Assembly: GCA_016844745.1 (NCBI GenBank)
Contig: JAERMQ010000027.1
Coordinates: 1-64,000 of the forward strand
Origin: Ignavibacteria bacterium
GTDB taxonomy: Bacteria; Bacteroidota; Ignavibacteria; Kapaibacteriales; UBA2268
DNA: 64,000 nt
Direction: 5' to 3'
Shown here: piece by piece, positions 1 through 7,758 of the stretch
Layout: every line of letters starts with the position of its first letter
Position numbering within the stretch: the stretch's first letter is position 1
Position numbers and translations under genes: made by a program
Notes under the pieces: model-generated
The model's database searches: none
Told to the model about the DNA's origin: nothing
Seen by the model: only the letters and a program-made list of their open reading frames with translations

Positions 1-58
1 CCTAACCCCCTTTGAAAAAGGGGGAATAATTATTCCCCCTTTTTCAAAGGGGGTTAGG
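1..58. repeat. Perfect 58-bp palindrome of the C-rich/G-rich dispersed family
   Basis: Two 29-nt arms are exactly self-complementary, with a CCCCC/GGGGG core. The same family appears with 36-bp arms at 11581-11671 and, diverged, inside the methyltransferase gene at 2920-3003. It could act as a bidirectional terminator, but the multiple copies and the copies inside genes make a dispersed element more likely. Confidence 0.9.
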
Positions 59-145
59 GGGTTTCTCTTTATTGATAATAATATAATTTTCTATGATATA
101 GGAATTAAATCATTTTTTTGTAAAAATTAATTTAAAGGAAAAAAG

Positions 146-1210
146 ATGTACGAAAAAATTCGCGAACTGTTAGGCAATAAAGCCGACGACCTGCTCGGAT
201 TCAACTCGCCGAGAATTTCGAAGGATATGCTTCAATTGCCTTCGCCTTCGTTTGTAGATGATGTATTCGCCGGTTCCGACCGCAGCAACCGGACGCTCGG
301 TAATCTGCAGTGGCTCTATATGCACGGCAGACTTGCCGGAACGGGTTATCTGTCAATTCTGCCGGTTGACCAGGGAATCGAACATTCCGCCGGCGCCAGC
401 TTTGCAAGGAACCCGATTTATTTCAATCCGGAAAATATCGTGAAATTAGCCATAGAAGGCGGATGCAATGCCGTTGCATCAACTTTTGGTGTGCTGGGAT
501 TAGTTGCCAGGAAATATGCGCATAAAATCCCCTTCCTCGTGAAAATCAATCATAACGAACTTATGACTATGCCGAATAAATTTGAGCAAATTATGTTCGG
601 AACTATTCAACAGGCTTATGATATGGGCGCTGCCGCAGTAGGTGCAACGATTTACTTCGGTTCGGACGGAGCAACCCGCCAAATCATAGAAGTTGCCGAA
701 GCCTTTGCTTTCGCGCATGAATTGGGTATGGCAACTGTGCTGTGGTGCTATCTGCGCAATCCCGAATTCAAGAAGGACAAGGATTACCATGTATCGGCTG
801 ATTTGACCGGACAGGCGAATCATCTTGGCGTTACCATTCAGGCTGATATTATCAAGCAGAAGCTACCGGAAAACAATGGTGGTTATTTGGCATTAAACAT
901 GGGCAATTCGAGCTATGGCAAAATCGATAAGCGTGTATATACCGAGCTTTGCTCCGACCATCCAATCGATTTATGCCGCTATCAGGTTGCGAATTGTTAT
1001 ATGGGTAGAATCGGACTGATTAACAGCGGAGGCGCATCGGGCGATAACGACTTTGCCGAAGCTGCTGCAACTGCTGTAATTAACAAGCGTGCTGGCGGTA
1101 TGGGCTTGATTTCAGGTCGCAAGGCATTCCAGCGTCCGATGGCAGAAGGCGCAAAGCTGCTCAACATCATCCAGGATGTTTATTTGAGTAAGGAAATTAC
1201 GGTAGCGTAG
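146..1210 (+). CDS. fbaB: Class I fructose-bisphosphate aldolase (FbaB/DhnA type)
   Basis: This cytoplasmic enzyme cleaves fructose-1,6-bisphosphate to dihydroxyacetone phosphate and glyceraldehyde-3-phosphate through a lysine Schiff base, in glycolysis and gluconeogenesis. The 354 residues match the usual length (about 350) of the E. coli FbaB-like family. The phosphate/active-site motif [10 protein letters not shown] lies at residues 72-81. ADIIKQKLP at about 233-241 resembles the strand that carries the Schiff-base lysine (K237 or K239). The C-terminal [12 protein letters not shown] resembles the phosphate-binding segment. An AAAGGA Shine-Dalgarno sequence lies about 8 bases before the ATG. 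The gene stands alone, followed by a hairpin at 1218-1250. Composition is moderately GC-rich, like the other core genes here. Confidence 0.95.
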   Translation: MYEKIRELLGNKADDLLGFNSPRISKDMLQLPSPSFVDDVFAGSDRSNRTLGNLQWLYMHGRLAGTGYLSILPVDQGIEHSAGASFARNPIYFNPENIVKLAIEGGCNAVASTFGVLGLVARKYAHKIPFLVKINHNELMTMPNKFEQIMFGTIQQAYDMGAAAVGATIYFGSDGATRQIIEVAEAFAFAHELGMATVLWCYLRNPEFKKDKDYHVSADLTGQANHLGVTIQADIIKQKLPENNGGYLALNMGNSSYGKIDKRVYTELCSDHPIDLCRYQVANCYMGRIGLINSGGASGDNDFAEAAATAVINKRAGGMGLISGRKAFQRPMAEGAKLLNIIQDVYLSKEITVA

Positions 1211-1217
1211 AGATATA

Positions 1218-1250
1218 AGATGTCCAACATCTGGCAGATGTTGGACATCT
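1218..1250. repeat. 33-bp hairpin downstream of fbaB, dispersed element
   Basis: Two perfect 15-nt arms (AGATGTCCAACATCT and its complement) enclose a GGC loop. It lies 7 bp after the fbaB stop and may help terminate transcription, though no long U-run follows. Nearly the same 33-bp element is present in frame in the WD40 gene at 27652-27684, so it is a dispersed palindrome rather than only a terminator. Confidence 0.85.
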
Positions 1251-1262
1251 ATCTTTCACTTT

Positions 1263-1632
1263 CCCTAAAGTCAGAAGTACCTTCTGACTTGGGATTCAGG
1301 GCTTATCCTGTATCTATCCAGTAATAAAATAATTATTGGTATAATTCATTAAGAAGTTCCTTCTGACGTAAGGAAAGTAAATAAAAAGCCTTGAGACCGT
1401 AATCCCAAGGCTCATTTTTCACTTTTCAATTTTCCACTTCATCTCGAGGAGAGATTGGTAGGAGATGCAATATAAATTAAAATTTTCTTTTTTCAAAATT
1501 TTTTTTCTTTTTTTATATTTCCCCTAAAGTCAGAAGTTCCTTCTGACTTGGGGCTCTGGGCATATCCTACATCCCGCCCTTGTAAATAATTATTCGTACA
1601 ATAGCAGTCAGAAGGAACTTCTGACTGTAGGT
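1263..1632. repeat. Cluster of four AGTCAGAAG/CTTCTGACT palindromes
   Basis: In the gene-free stretch after fbaB, short inverted repeats built from AAGTCAGAAG and CTTCTGACTT occur near 1266-1292, 1350-1375, 1531-1555 and 1605-1631. The first and third are followed by similar text (TTGGG, then GGGC and ATATCC-like words). A half copy lies near 27849. I see no coding sequence between 1251 and 1697. Confidence 0.75.
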
Positions 1633-1697
1633 GGAAGTGATTGATTCTATTAAAAAATCTGTGATTAAATAATAAATTAATATAATTTAATTTAGTA

Positions 1698-2513
1698 TTA
1701 ATCTATTTGATATCGCCAATTCTTATATTTTGTTAATTTATCAAAATCTGGATTATCTATGCTAATATATTTATAAATACTTACATTATGACAAATAGAA
1801 GAATCAAAATCAATTGAACTTCTTTTCCTTTTTCTATTATTTATAATTTTAATAATTAACTTCTCTGATAAATCATGATAATTTATTAAATCATTGTAAT
1901 CAAGTTCAGCAATTATTATATATGGCTTTCCTATTAATTTAATCTCATTAAAAATATTTATATCATTTTCATTATTAAAATAAATTGCTTCCCCACCCCA
2001 TGATCTAAAAAGTCTATATAATCCGTTCATATCACGAAAAGTTGAAATACAATGGAAGAAAAAAATTCTTCCTTTTCGATAAGTTAAATTTGAAGCATTA
2101 TTCGTTAATAAGTGTTTATAATTATTTATTGAAATAAGTTTATTTTTAACAAGATAATCTAATCTTTGCTTGGTAAAGTTAGGATCTAATGGCATTAAAC
2201 CATTTTCAATTATATAATTTATTTCATAATTAATTAATCTTGTACAATGAAATCCTATAAATTTTTTATTTATTAATATATCTTTAATACTATTTAGGAT
2301 ATCATTCCATTCTATAGAAAATTCATTAAAAGTCCTTCGAATTCTTAAAATAACATTAGTTATTGCTTTTTTATCAATTATTTCCTCTTTTTTTATATAA
2401 TTATTCAATATTTCATAATTACTTTCAACAATCATCATAATCTCATTTGGATATGTTTCTATTCTATCCAAAATAATACTACCTGGGCTACAAATTCTAT
2501 TTATAAGATTCAT
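1698..2513 (-). CDS. Uncharacterised AT-rich protein, possible ADP-ribosyltransferase-like fold
   Basis: This 271-residue protein is not firmly recognised. It is very rich in Ile, Asn and Lys, and the gene is far more AT-rich than fbaB or rsmG, consistent with transfer. No signal peptide or membrane segment is evident. The central segment FIGFHCTRL, followed about 15 residues later by IIENGLMPL, resembles the H-x-T...I..GL opening seen in several ADP-ribosyltransferase-like families; this is inference only. The gene lies 145 bp downstream of, and in the same orientation as, a methyltransferase-nuclease fusion, so it may be an accessory gene of that system. The two are separated by a long palindrome, so co-transcription is uncertain. 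Confidence 0.6.
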   Translation of the reverse strand: MNLINRICSPGSIILDRIETYPNEIMMIVESNYEILNNYIKKEEIIDKKAITNVILRIRRTFNEFSIEWNDILNSIKDILINKKFIGFHCTRLINYEINYIIENGLMPLDPNFTKQRLDYLVKNKLISINNYKHLLTNNASNLTYRKGRIFFFHCISTFRDMNGLYRLFRSWGGEAIYFNNENDINIFNEIKLIGKPYIIIAELDYNDLINYHDLSEKLIIKIINNRKRKRSSIDFDSSICHNVSIYKYISIDNPDFDKLTKYKNWRYQID

Positions 2514-2525
2514 AATAATTACAAT

Positions 2526-2568
2526 TTAACTCCTCGCAGTTTCTCCATTAACCTTCACAACTTCAAAT
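2526..2568 (-). pseudogene. Duplicate of the methyltransferase C-terminal codons
   Basis: Read on the minus strand, this stretch encodes TFEVVKVNGETARS followed by a stop. It closely resembles IEVVKVKVNGEVETV at the end of the 2659-4434 protein. The two copies lie on either side of the palindrome at 2569-2664. The simplest reading is that the original 3' end of the gene was displaced when the palindrome arrived, or that two homologous genes recombined. Confidence 0.6.
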
Positions 2569-2664
2569 GTCTGAACCGTTGATTAAGCTGATTTTTTTGA
2601 TTTCATTGATTGAATATATCATATAAAAATTAATCATTTAATCAGTTTAATCAGCGGTTCAGAC
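2569..2664. repeat. 96-bp inverted repeat (GTCTGAAC...GTTCAGAC family)
   Basis: Outer arms GTCTGAACCG and CGGTTCAGAC enclose an AT-rich imperfect palindrome with GATTAA/TTAATC words. A sibling element with the same ends lies at 26301-26404. The right arm supplies the stop codon of the methyltransferase gene at 2659-4434. Confidence 0.8.
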
Positions 2665-4434
2665 AGTCTCCACCTCCCCATTAACCTTCACCTTCACAAC
2701 CTCAATTGCTTCCAAACCTTCATTGTCAACGGCTTTTACGGCTATGTTGTGGGTGCCGGGTTTGAATTTGTGAGTTTGCTTGCCTTCTTTGTCAAGCATT
2801 ATGCTGGCTCTGAACAAGGGAGCATGCTCCCTTGTTGCTTCTTCGCTATATTCAAAATCCCATGAATAGAACTCAATCCCTGCTTCGCTCTCACCAACGG
2901 CAATGAATTCGATTTCACGAAGAGAAACCCCCTTTGTCCCCCTTTGAGAAAGGGGGATAACCTCTCCTGTCCCCCCTTGCTCCAAGGGGGTTAGGGGGTT
3001 TTCTACAGGTTTAGACACTACTCCCAAATCATTAATCTTTACAAGCAATTTCGGCTTCTTTGCAATAGGAACAATTTCCTCTACAGATACTAATTTGATT
3101 ATTATATTTTCTTCGTTTCTCAACCTGGCTGCCTCTTGTATTGTTCCCTTTGCAAAACTAAATGCGATAATATAACCAACAGGATTGCCGCCAACTTTAT
3201 TTTTCTCAAATAAATTATTATCAAATCTTTTGCAGGCAGAACCAAAATTATCAATAACATTCCTGCCGATATTATCCGAACGCTTTACCTGTATAGGAAC
3301 GCCTTCGCGGGTTTTACCATCCATTCCCATGTCGCCACGCTGATGCACGTTTGCAATGCCGCCAAATTGCTCTACAATCCATTTTTCAAATTCAAAAGCA
3401 TCCTTATAACGAAGCGTGTCGTAATCATATTTATGCAAGGTAACAGAAAATGGAGCGGAAAATAAATTCTGGGCATTGTTCAATCTCATTTCCGATACCT
3501 TGACAGCCTGTACCGATTGGTCAATACCAAGCCATTTCCTTTTCAATTTTTCAGCCACAACTACCGTAGTCCCACCGCCAACGAATGGGTCGAAAACCAA
3601 ATCTCCTTCGTTGGAACTTGCAAGTATTATTCTATTTAATAATTTTTCGGGTTTTTGGGTTGGGTAGCCGATTTTCTCTTGAGACCCTCCTTGAATATTT
3701 GGAATATCCTCCCATAAATTATCAACTGGAATTCCTTCTTGTTCATCTAAATATCTTTTAAATCTTGGTATTCCTTTACCATTTCTGGGTACAACTATCA
3801 TTCCATTTAAATCAGCCTCTTTCATTCGTTCTTCAGTCCAGCGCCATACCTTGATTACCCCTTTAAATTCATATGTTAAATTTGGTCGGTTTTTATTTGG
3901 ATTCAATAAAGAAGTTAATTGATATCGTCGCCCATTTTCATCAATTAGAGAATATTGATTATTTACTTTATCTTCCTCATACTTCTTATATTGTGGATGC
4001 CATTTAAAATTATTACTTTCTTTTGAAAAGAGATAAATTGTATCAATATTCCTAGCAAATTTAGTAAATGCTAATCCTTTTGGATTGGTTCGTCTCCAAA
4101 ATATTTCATTTCTGAATTTATCTTCTCCAAAAATTTTATCTAAAATATAGACTCTAATATAAGAATTAGCGTGCCAGTCGCAATGTAGATAAATAGAGCC
4201 GGTGGGCTTTAGCAGTCGGTGCATTTCAGCAACACGTTCTTTGAGCCATGCAATATAATGGTCAATACCTCCGCTCCATCTATCTTCGAAAGAGCGGACT
4301 TCTCCTTTGTCTCCCCAAATAACTTCGTAGTTGCGATTGCTGAAGAAAGGCGGGTCGAGATAGATTAAATCTATGGTTTCGGCATCCATCTTCCGCATTA
4401 TTTCGAGGTTATCGCCTAAGATTAATTGATTCAT
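2659..4434 (-). CDS. Beta-class DNA methyltransferase fused to an Mrr-like PD-(D/E)XK domain
   Basis: A 591-residue protein predicted to methylate an amino group of adenine or cytosine in DNA. Motif IV (LDPPF, residues 26-30) precedes motif I (FDPFVGGGTT, 281-290), the order of beta-class N6-adenine/N4-cytosine enzymes; TQKPEKLL (259-266) is typical. Residues about 345-450 add a second domain with GDMGMDG (367-373) and PIQVK (380-384), the D...QxK pattern of Mrr-type nucleases, so restriction and modification may share one chain. Residues 478-505 are encoded by a dispersed palindromic repeat. The tail (about 506-591) looks like a small beta-rich Ig-like domain ending in a repeat-derived stop. 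A separate restriction gene is not adjacent. Specificity cannot be read from sequence. Confidence 0.85.
   Translation of the reverse strand: MNQLILGDNLEIMRKMDAETIDLIYLDPPFFSNRNYEVIWGDKGEVRSFEDRWSGGIDHYIAWLKERVAEMHRLLKPTGSIYLHCDWHANSYIRVYILDKIFGEDKFRNEIFWRRTNPKGLAFTKFARNIDTIYLFSKESNNFKWHPQYKKYEEDKVNNQYSLIDENGRRYQLTSLLNPNKNRPNLTYEFKGVIKVWRWTEERMKEADLNGMIVVPRNGKGIPRFKRYLDEQEGIPVDNLWEDIPNIQGGSQEKIGYPTQKPEKLLNRIILASSNEGDLVFDPFVGGGTTVVVAEKLKRKWLGIDQSVQAVKVSEMRLNNAQNLFSAPFSVTLHKYDYDTLRYKDAFEFEKWIVEQFGGIANVHQRGDMGMDGKTREGVPIQVKRSDNIGRNVIDNFGSACKRFDNNLFEKNKVGGNPVGYIIAFSFAKGTIQEAARLRNEENIIIKLVSVEEIVPIAKKPKLLVKINDLGVVSKPVENPLTPLEQGGTGEVIPLSQRGTKGVSLREIEFIAVGESEAGIEFYSWDFEYSEEATREHAPLFRASIMLDKEGKQTHKFKPGTHNIAVKAVDNEGLEAIEVVKVKVNGEVETV
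2920..3003. repeat. Palindromic repeat inserted in frame in a methyltransferase gene
   Basis: AACCCCCTTTGTCCCCC, a GAGAAAGGGGG arm and TCCAAGGGGGTTAGG belong to the same family as 1-58 and 11581-11671. Translated, it gives the low-complexity linker NPLTPLEQGGTGEV...PLSQRGTKG (residues 479-502). It separates the nuclease-like domain from the C-terminal tail and preserves the frame. Confidence 0.85.
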
Positions 4435-4954
4435 AATTATATTGAAGTAATGATATAACTAACGCATGGCAACTTATGAAAAATTTTACAGAAATAAAAA
4501 TCAATCGGAATTCATTTCCAAACCGTTTTCTTGGTAATCATATTGCTATCGTTATCTTTGCAATGTTTTGTACTTTGATAGCTGGGAATCAATTTGAAAA
4601 TAAACCAATTTGAAAATTTGAAAATGAGTCAATTTGAAAATTTGAAAAATGTAAAAAAACATAAAAAATCGTAGAAAATCGTAGAAAATTGTGGTAATTT
4701 GAAAATGAGTCATTAATGGTAGAATAGACATCCTTGTCTGTTCTGTTTATCAAAAAATGCGAAATCCGTAGTAAAAAGTAGTAAAAAATGTCAGAACTCG
4801 GATTTACCTGATTAAAGGATTAAAACATGATTTTTCTTTAATGCCAAATTACTTTTTTTTATCCTAAAATCTTTTAATCCTAAAAATCTTAAGTTCAGAC
4901 AAATTTCATTAACAATTAACCATTGACAATTAACAATTATATAGTAAAAAGCAT
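4435..4954. other. Gene-free AT-rich spacer with short repeats
   Basis: No convincing gene. It holds repeated AATTTGAAAA and GAAAATGAGTC words at about 4595-4710. It also holds a reverse copy of the AACAGAC...GTCTATTCTACC family near 4720-4760, which recurs near 27970, 42345, 56277 and 56383. The open frame at 4812-5000 runs into the end of rsmG and has no coding character. Confidence 0.6.
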
Positions 4955-5611
4955 TCAAATCCTGCAGACTACCAGCTTCTTCTCCTCCTGCTCGAACCAT
5001 TCACAGCCGAACATCGAGATTTTTATTTCTTCGAACTGCAACTTGGGGAATGCCTCCCGAGCCTCATCGAACTCTTCACGCAAATCACCGCCTTTGTAGA
5101 ATATTAGTCTTCCGCCAGGCTTCAATAAATCAGTTATCCATCTAACTACAGGTTTGATGCGGGCTACCGAGCGGGAGAAAATCAAATCGAATGATTTGCG
5201 ATATTCCCGAACGGCAGATATTTCCTCTGCCCGTGCTTGCTTTGCTGTGATATGCTTAAGTTCGGTGTGCTTGGCTAACATATCCGCTATCTTTATTTTT
5301 TTACCGATTGAGTCGATTAGCAGCATACGGCAGTCTGGCACGGCAATTGCAATCGGAATACCCGGCAGCCCGCCGCCTGTGCCAACGTCAAGGCATTTTG
5401 CCCGGTTTGGAAATTTTATATATTTCACTGCAGCAAGGCTGTGCAGAATGTGCTTATCCCAGATGTTATCTATATCTTTACGCGATATTAGGTTGACTTG
5501 CCCGTTCCAGTAAGCAAGCTCCTTGGCATAGCGCTTTAGTTGAAGGAACTGCTCCTGCCCGATAATTATACCGTTTGCAAGGCAGAGCGTTAAAAATTCC
5601 GTAGCTTCCAT
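4955..5611 (-). CDS. rsmG: 16S rRNA m7G527 methyltransferase RsmG (GidB)
   Basis: This cytoplasmic enzyme uses S-adenosylmethionine to methylate N7 of G527 in 16S rRNA. The 218-residue length is typical. The SAM-binding motif LDVGTGGGLPG is at residues 74-84, with LLIDSIGKKI after it and FSRSVA further on, all characteristic of the family. The protein begins MEATEFLTLC and ends KKLVVCRI, both plausible termini. It stands alone, with AT-rich repeat-bearing spacers on both sides. Composition is that of a resident core gene. Confidence 0.95.
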   Translation of the reverse strand: MEATEFLTLCLANGIIIGQEQFLQLKRYAKELAYWNGQVNLISRKDIDNIWDKHILHSLAAVKYIKFPNRAKCLDVGTGGGLPGIPIAIAVPDCRMLLIDSIGKKIKIADMLAKHTELKHITAKQARAEEISAVREYRKSFDLIFSRSVARIKPVVRWITDLLKPGGRLIFYKGGDLREEFDEAREAFPKLQFEEIKISMFGCEWFEQEEKKLVVCRI

Positions 5612-5941
5612 TAAATCCTTAAAATCGGTTTATATATAATGATACTTCTTGTTTTTATAAAATTTTCAATTTACAATTTTGCAATTTTCATTCAATGTTA
5701 AATTTCAAATATGATAAATTAATAAATAATATTTGACAATCTGGAAATATTATTCATTGAAAACTAAACATTAAACATTTATTGAAAATTGAAAATTCGC
5801 AAATTGAAAATTGTCATTTTGAAAGTTACTGTGAAACTTCAAATTTTGAGCTATTGATTTTTAAAATCTCCATTTGCGTATTGAAATATTTTAGTTATTT
5901 TCAAAATAAGGTTAAACGATTTGTATTAGAAAAGATTTTTT
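5612..5941. other. AT-rich spacer with repeated ATTGAAAATT words
   Basis: This stretch separates the divergent rsmG and glycosyltransferase genes. It contains several copies of TTGAAAATTG/CAATTTTCAA-type words, which also occur at about 49350-49445. The open frame at 5782-6000 reads through these repeats and overlaps the real gene start, so I do not call it. The promoters of both genes must lie here, but no clear motif stands out. Confidence 0.5.
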
Positions 5942-6613
5942 ATGGTAGAGAATTCATCTGCAGAACAGCCATTCTTCTCAGTTATAATATGTGCATATAA
6001 CAGGGCAGCGCTATTACCCCGCGCTTTGAATTCCTTATTATCACAAACTGAATCATCTTATGAACCTATAATAATTGACGACGGTAGTGAGGATGAGACT
6101 CGTAAGTTGGCAGAGAAGTACTGCGCATTACATAATAATTTCAAATTCGTGCATTGTTCGCACAGCGGAGTAGCGGCAGCGCGGAATACGGGACTTTTGA
6201 CAGCCGGGGGAGAATATATCACATTTCTCGATTCCGACGATGAATACAAACCGGAACATCTTGCAATCCGAAAGCAATTTTTGAGTGAGCATCCTGAAAT
6301 AGATTTATTGCATGGTGGCGCTGAAATCATCGGCTCGCCTTATGTTCCGGATATTCGCAATCCGAAAAGGACGATTCATTTGGATAATTGCGTTATTGGC
6401 GGGACATTCTTTATCCGGCGCAGCGTCTTGTATAAAATCGGAGGCTTTCCGGAAGTGAAGTTCGGCGATGATGCCATATTTTTCAAAATGGCTAAGAAGA
6501 AAAAGCTGCACATCGCTCAAATCGATGTTCCCACCTATATTTATCACCGGGATTCTGAAGATTCTATATGCAATAAAATCGTTTTGGACAATTTAAGACA
6601 AACAAGGTTTTAG
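5942..6613 (+). CDS. Family 2 glycosyltransferase
   Basis: Predicted to transfer a sugar from a nucleotide-sugar donor, probably in cell-surface polysaccharide synthesis. Residues 11-110 form a GT-A fold: SVIICAYNR (13-21), the donor-binding IIIDDGS (43-49) and the metal-binding FLDSDD (95-100). A later GGTFFIRRSVLYKIGGF segment is the usual acceptor-side region of such enzymes. At 223 residues it is on the short side but appears complete, with no membrane anchor. The Shine-Dalgarno sequence is weak (AAAAG). It is not in an operon, and no other polysaccharide genes are nearby, so its pathway is unknown. Confidence 0.88.
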   Translation: MVENSSAEQPFFSVIICAYNRAALLPRALNSLLSQTESSYEPIIIDDGSEDETRKLAEKYCALHNNFKFVHCSHSGVAAARNTGLLTAGGEYITFLDSDDEYKPEHLAIRKQFLSEHPEIDLLHGGAEIIGSPYVPDIRNPKRTIHLDNCVIGGTFFIRRSVLYKIGGFPEVKFGDDAIFFKMAKKKKLHIAQIDVPTYIYHRDSEDSICNKIVLDNLRQTRF

Positions 6614-7117
6614 ATGCAATGTCATTCTGAACGAAGTGAAGAATCTTCTTGCAAAATCTGATAAGGTTATTTTTTAATGACTTCCCAAAACTCTTGAATT
6701 CTATTTGAAAGAATATAGTAATGATACCGTTTTCGAATGATAATCATTATTTCTTTAACTCAAAATTAAATTAATCTATTGTTCAAGAAGATTCTTCGCT
6801 CCGCTCAGAAGGACATTCATTTGACTTTTCACACAGACTCGGAAGCATGAATGACATTTTATCTATCTGTATTGACATCACAGAGAAAGAAATATAAAAA
6901 TAATCAATAAAAATAAATTTTATAACTAATTGATTTATAAAGTTATCTTATTTCACAACTAAAAAAAATCAAAAAAAGTTGAAAAAAAATTGATTTTTCT
7001 TGTGACGTTTTTGCATTTTTTGTGTCTTTATATATGTGGAGGTGACAAAAAAGAAAAAAGATACTTTTTTGCAAGTGAACGAAAGGTTGAAAATTCTGAA
7101 ATCATAGAGGTGAAACG
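6614..7117. repeat. Spacer with a split GAACGAAG...GAATC inverted-repeat element
   Basis: TGTCATTCTGAACGAAGTGAAGAATC at about 6617-6643 faces AAGATTCTTCGCTCCGCTCAG at about 6786-6810, giving a long imperfect stem around an AT-rich loop. A GACTTTTCACACAGACTC half-element follows near 6820. The same family is compact at 14160-14229 and 39135-39219. The last 200 bp are plain AT-rich sequence leading to the next gene. Confidence 0.7.
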
Positions 7118-7471
7118 GTGTCGGAAGCGCAAATATTAGAAAAAATCCAAGGGTATCTCGAAGAACTTCGGGTTCAGGGGATTACATTATCGAAGGCTAT
7201 CTATACCGGCTCTGCATTTATGAACGGCGATATTCACACCCACATTATTGATTTGCTGCTGATTTCACCGCTGTTTGATTCCGAGCGCCAAAATTGCCTC
7301 TGCACAATCTGGAAAGCAGCTAATGGGCAGGGATACAAAATAGAGCCTGTCGTATTTGGTGAAAAGAAATTCGAAGACAGCCCAAATTCCGCTATAGTTC
7401 AACATGCAAAATCAAAAGGTAAATTAATTCCTTTCAATTATGGGGTAGATTACCCATCCGTAACAAAGTAA
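7118..7471 (+). CDS. Degenerate MNT-like nucleotidyltransferase
   Basis: This 117-residue protein can be aligned by eye with minimal nucleotidyltransferases of HEPN/MNT modules, such as the one at 57054-57371. YTGSAFMNGDIHTHIIDLLLIS takes the place of the FGSYAKG...SDIDLAVVS segment, and IEPVVFGEKKFED the place of LEVHPFVPEDF. The first catalytic aspartate of the D-x-D pair is replaced (IID for DID) and the GSxxxG segment is altered, so transfer activity is doubtful. The start is GTG after AGAGGTG. No HEPN partner lies beside it. It may be a surviving antitoxin-like protein or a decaying relic; it may also have been repurposed. Confidence 0.6.
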   Translation: MSEAQILEKIQGYLEELRVQGITLSKAIYTGSAFMNGDIHTHIIDLLLISPLFDSERQNCLCTIWKAANGQGYKIEPVVFGEKKFEDSPNSAIVQHAKSKGKLIPFNYGVDYPSVTK

Positions 7472-7758
7472 ACACTTGAGAAAATAAACCTCCTTAACGA
7501 ATTACTAAAAATTTCAAAATTTCATTTGTCTTCATCTCTAAAATTTACGACATAAAGGAATTGAGCATCAACGCTCTATGCTATATTTAGTAATTTATTA
7601 TTGGGAGGTTCTAAAAACTCTCGAAATTTTCATTAAATCAATTATATTCTAATTCCTCCATTGACCATTTTTTTGATAGATTTGACCAAACATTTCATAA
7701 TTTTGCCTTGTAACAATGAATCAATATTTGAAATAAATATTATCGGAAAATCAACTCA

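Noticed and set aside
1-58. Replication origin or telomere-like end
   Set aside because: Related copies occur elsewhere in the window, including inside a gene, so it is a dispersed palindrome.
4812-5000. Small minus-strand frame overlapping rsmG
   Set aside because: It is encoded by repeat-rich spacer plus the rsmG 3' end in another frame, and has no ribosome-binding site or conserved text.
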